Source: Halisarca cf. caerulea
Taxonomy: Eukaryota > Porifera > Demospongiae > Chondrillida > Halisarcidae
Length of the DNA: 15,000 nt
NCBI GenBank assembly: GCA_963170055.1
Contig: CAUJGJ010000195.1
Location: 1,547,138 to 1,562,137 of the forward strand
Direction: 5' to 3'
Shown piece after piece: positions 13,331 to 15,000 of this stretch (its first letter is position 1; every line of letters starts with the position of its first letter). A program made the position numbers and the translations under genes. The notes under the pieces were generated by a model. It did no database searches and had not been told where the DNA came from. It saw nothing but the letters and a program-made list of their open reading frames with translations.

Positions 13331-13579
13331 ATTAATGTTTACTTTCTCCATGCAAGTATTACGGAGTACAGCAGATGTTCTCTTATTCCATTTTATATAG
13401 TCAATTTTATAGTTTAAAACTTCTGTCTTCCATATACCGAGATCTGGGACATTAGATTGGCTGCAACTTATTTTGAAGTGTGACAGCTGGGATATTACAA
13501 TGATCCAGCTACATCCAGCTACGTACGTCCAGCTACATCCAGCTACGTCCAGCTACATGCACATACAGAAGATTATATG
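13331..13579. other. Spacer between the duplicated copies
   Basis: No gene is recognisable. It contains a minisatellite at 13503-13559 and otherwise plain AT-rich sequence. Confidence 0.5.
13503..13559. repeat. Minisatellite of CCAGCTAC(A/G)T units
   Basis: Five units of about 10 bp begin CCAGCTAC, with AT or GT endings and one extra ACGT between units. It lies in the spacer between the duplicated 3' ends. Confidence 0.9.
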
Positions 13580-13716
13580 AAACAGATGTCTGAACAATAA
13601 AATTTTGATATAAAATTGACTTAAAGACACTGTTTCATCAATTTACACTCAACCAACACAAGCACACACATTTATACGATGACACACATTTATCCACTAC
13701 AAATAAACACAAGATG

Positions 13717-14717
13717 TCAATTCTCCATTATGCTTGAATTAGTGAGGGAGCTGCTGCGGTCAAAATCTGCTCCAAACTTCAAATTCCTTGAGGGCTGACT
13801 GGCAGTTCGACGGTGATGGCCAATCTGCTTGATTTGGGAGGCCTTGCTAGGGGTTTTCCCCTTCTCCCTGTCGTGAGTGTCCACAGGTTGCCGAATGGCA
13901 ACCTCCAGCAGTTTTGAGTTTGCTGCCGAGAGACTCCGCGATTCAGACAAGAGTTTGTCCTTCAAGTCCTGCAGTATCAAATACAAAACAAATGTATTTG
14001 TGTTTAAAGAACAACAAACTCACAGGGGTACGAGAAATCTGACTCATCAACACATGAATTCTGGTGCAGACAAACTGAATACAATACCAATTCTCAATAC
14101 CATACCAAGTATATATAATACCATAGAGGCTCATTGCTACATTCAACTATAACAGGTAGATTATTATCTTATTGAACAACCACGTAGCATAAATAAATCT
14201 TCAAAAATCAATCAATAGAACATTTCGGCCACATAGACCTTCATCAGCCAACAAATCAGTACCCAAGTATATATGTACGTAACTCCCACATACTTTTACA
14301 TTTATATAGAAAAAGAGAATGTGTGAATGCCACAACTGGAATGTAAGCAAACGGATGTGGCAAACAGGTGTGTGCCTTACTGAGGCATACATTACTACAC
14401 TATGCCAAGATGAGTGACCGTTAAAGATGGGTGGCTGTCTTCTACAGTGACCAGTACAGACAGGCTATACAGGAGACTAAAGACAACTCACTTTGACTTC
14501 TTTCTTGTGTTTGAGCAACTCCTCCTCTAAACGCTTTCTACAATTTGCTATGACATTGTCTTTGGCAACCAACTCATTTCTAACTTCCGAGAGCTGTGCC
14601 TTAAGGAGCTCTACCTCACTCCTCAGTTTGCTCATTTCCTCTACACACACAAAGTGAGAGAACACAATATGTGTATGATCAGTATACAAGTCCTCATGTG
14701 TGTAACCACACCTACCC

Positions 14718-14791
<74 letters not shown>

Positions 14792-14929
14792 ATCAGCTGT
14801 TGTTCTGTCCGTTGGAGTAGCAGTAGACCTTCCATCGATTGACAACCGGTGCTTGACCAGGTTGTTCCAGTCCACCTGCTGCTGCTCCCACTCTCCCAAC
14901 ACTAACCTCTCCTTCTTCAAAAGGGCAAT
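13717..14929 (-). CDS. Unidentified coiled-coil protein, C-terminal three exons (partial)
   Basis: Exons in transcript order: 14929-14791, 14640-14492 and 13968-13717, with stop TGA at 13719-13717; the 5' part lies beyond the right edge. The 179 visible residues start IALLKKERLVLGEWEQQQ, then a polar linker (SIDGRSTATPTDRTTAD), then a heptad-like coiled coil (MSKLRSEVELLKAQLSEV, RKRLEEELLKHKKEV, DLKDKLLSES). The last exon ends in a basic and Ser-rich tail (HHRRTASQPSR, SSSLTNSSIMEN). RRTAS and HRR suggest basophilic-kinase sites; that is an inference. I do not recognise the family; centrosomal, Golgi or trafficking coiled-coil proteins are all possible. The intron between the first two visible exons starts within a GT repeat. 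The 3' end has been tandemly duplicated. Confidence 0.8.
14721..14790. repeat. Pure (AC)35 microsatellite that forms a splice donor
   Basis: Thirty-five uninterrupted AC units abut the exon end at 14791. In transcript sense the exon ends GATG and the intron opens GTGTGTGTG. Confidence 0.95.
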
Positions 14930-15000
14930 CTACAAATAAGCACACCCATAACATATCCAAATCAATCTAAATAAGCAGTTCAGGCTTAGAGCAAGTTCAA

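Overview
This is a gene-dense stretch of a metazoan nuclear genome. It holds spliced genes with GT-AG introns and clearly animal proteins (WASH complex subunit 3, an hnRNP H/F protein, the piRNA methyltransferase HENMT1, NAMPT). Introns are short, start codons can lie 140 bp apart, and short inverted-repeat elements and CA/GT microsatellites are abundant. An early-branching marine invertebrate, probably a sponge, fits best, but that is an inference from compactness and repeat style, not a demonstrated identity. All gene models were built by hand from splice signals, reading phase and remembered family motifs; no search was run.

Layout, left to right. 1-1286: the 5' end of a NAMPT-like gene on the minus strand (two exons; the rest lies beyond the left edge). 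1287-1426: a 140-bp divergent promoter. 1427-4282: a seven-exon WASHC3 (CCDC53) gene on the plus strand, whose 1.36-kb intron 4 is almost filled with a SINE-like repeat and three inverted-repeat elements. 4283-5330: convergent 3' flanks with two more TA-flanked elements. 5331-9542: a seven-exon hnRNP H/F-like gene on the minus strand, with three long GU-repeat tracts in its introns. 9543-9789: a 247-bp gap. 9790-12961: a six-exon HENMT1 gene on the minus strand, with two copies of one palindromic element that carries TGACGTCA, a long TIR element, and a SINE-like repeat with a possible 5S-rRNA-like head in its introns. 13040-13330: a decayed duplicate of the 3' end of the next gene. 13717 to the right edge: the C-terminal three exons of an unidentified coiled-coil gene on the minus strand.

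The genes have no obvious common pathway: NAD salvage (NAMPT), endosomal actin nucleation (WASHC3), RNA splicing (hnRNP H/F) and small-RNA 3' end protection (HENMT1). Their link is physical: NAMPT and WASHC3 share a promoter region, and the coiled-coil gene, HENMT1 and the hnRNP gene lie in tandem on one strand. I found no convincing novel multi-gene system. The most unusual content is the density of distinct non-autonomous inverted-repeat families, splice donors that lie inside GT microsatellites, and a palindromic element that carries CRE-type sites into HENMT1 introns.
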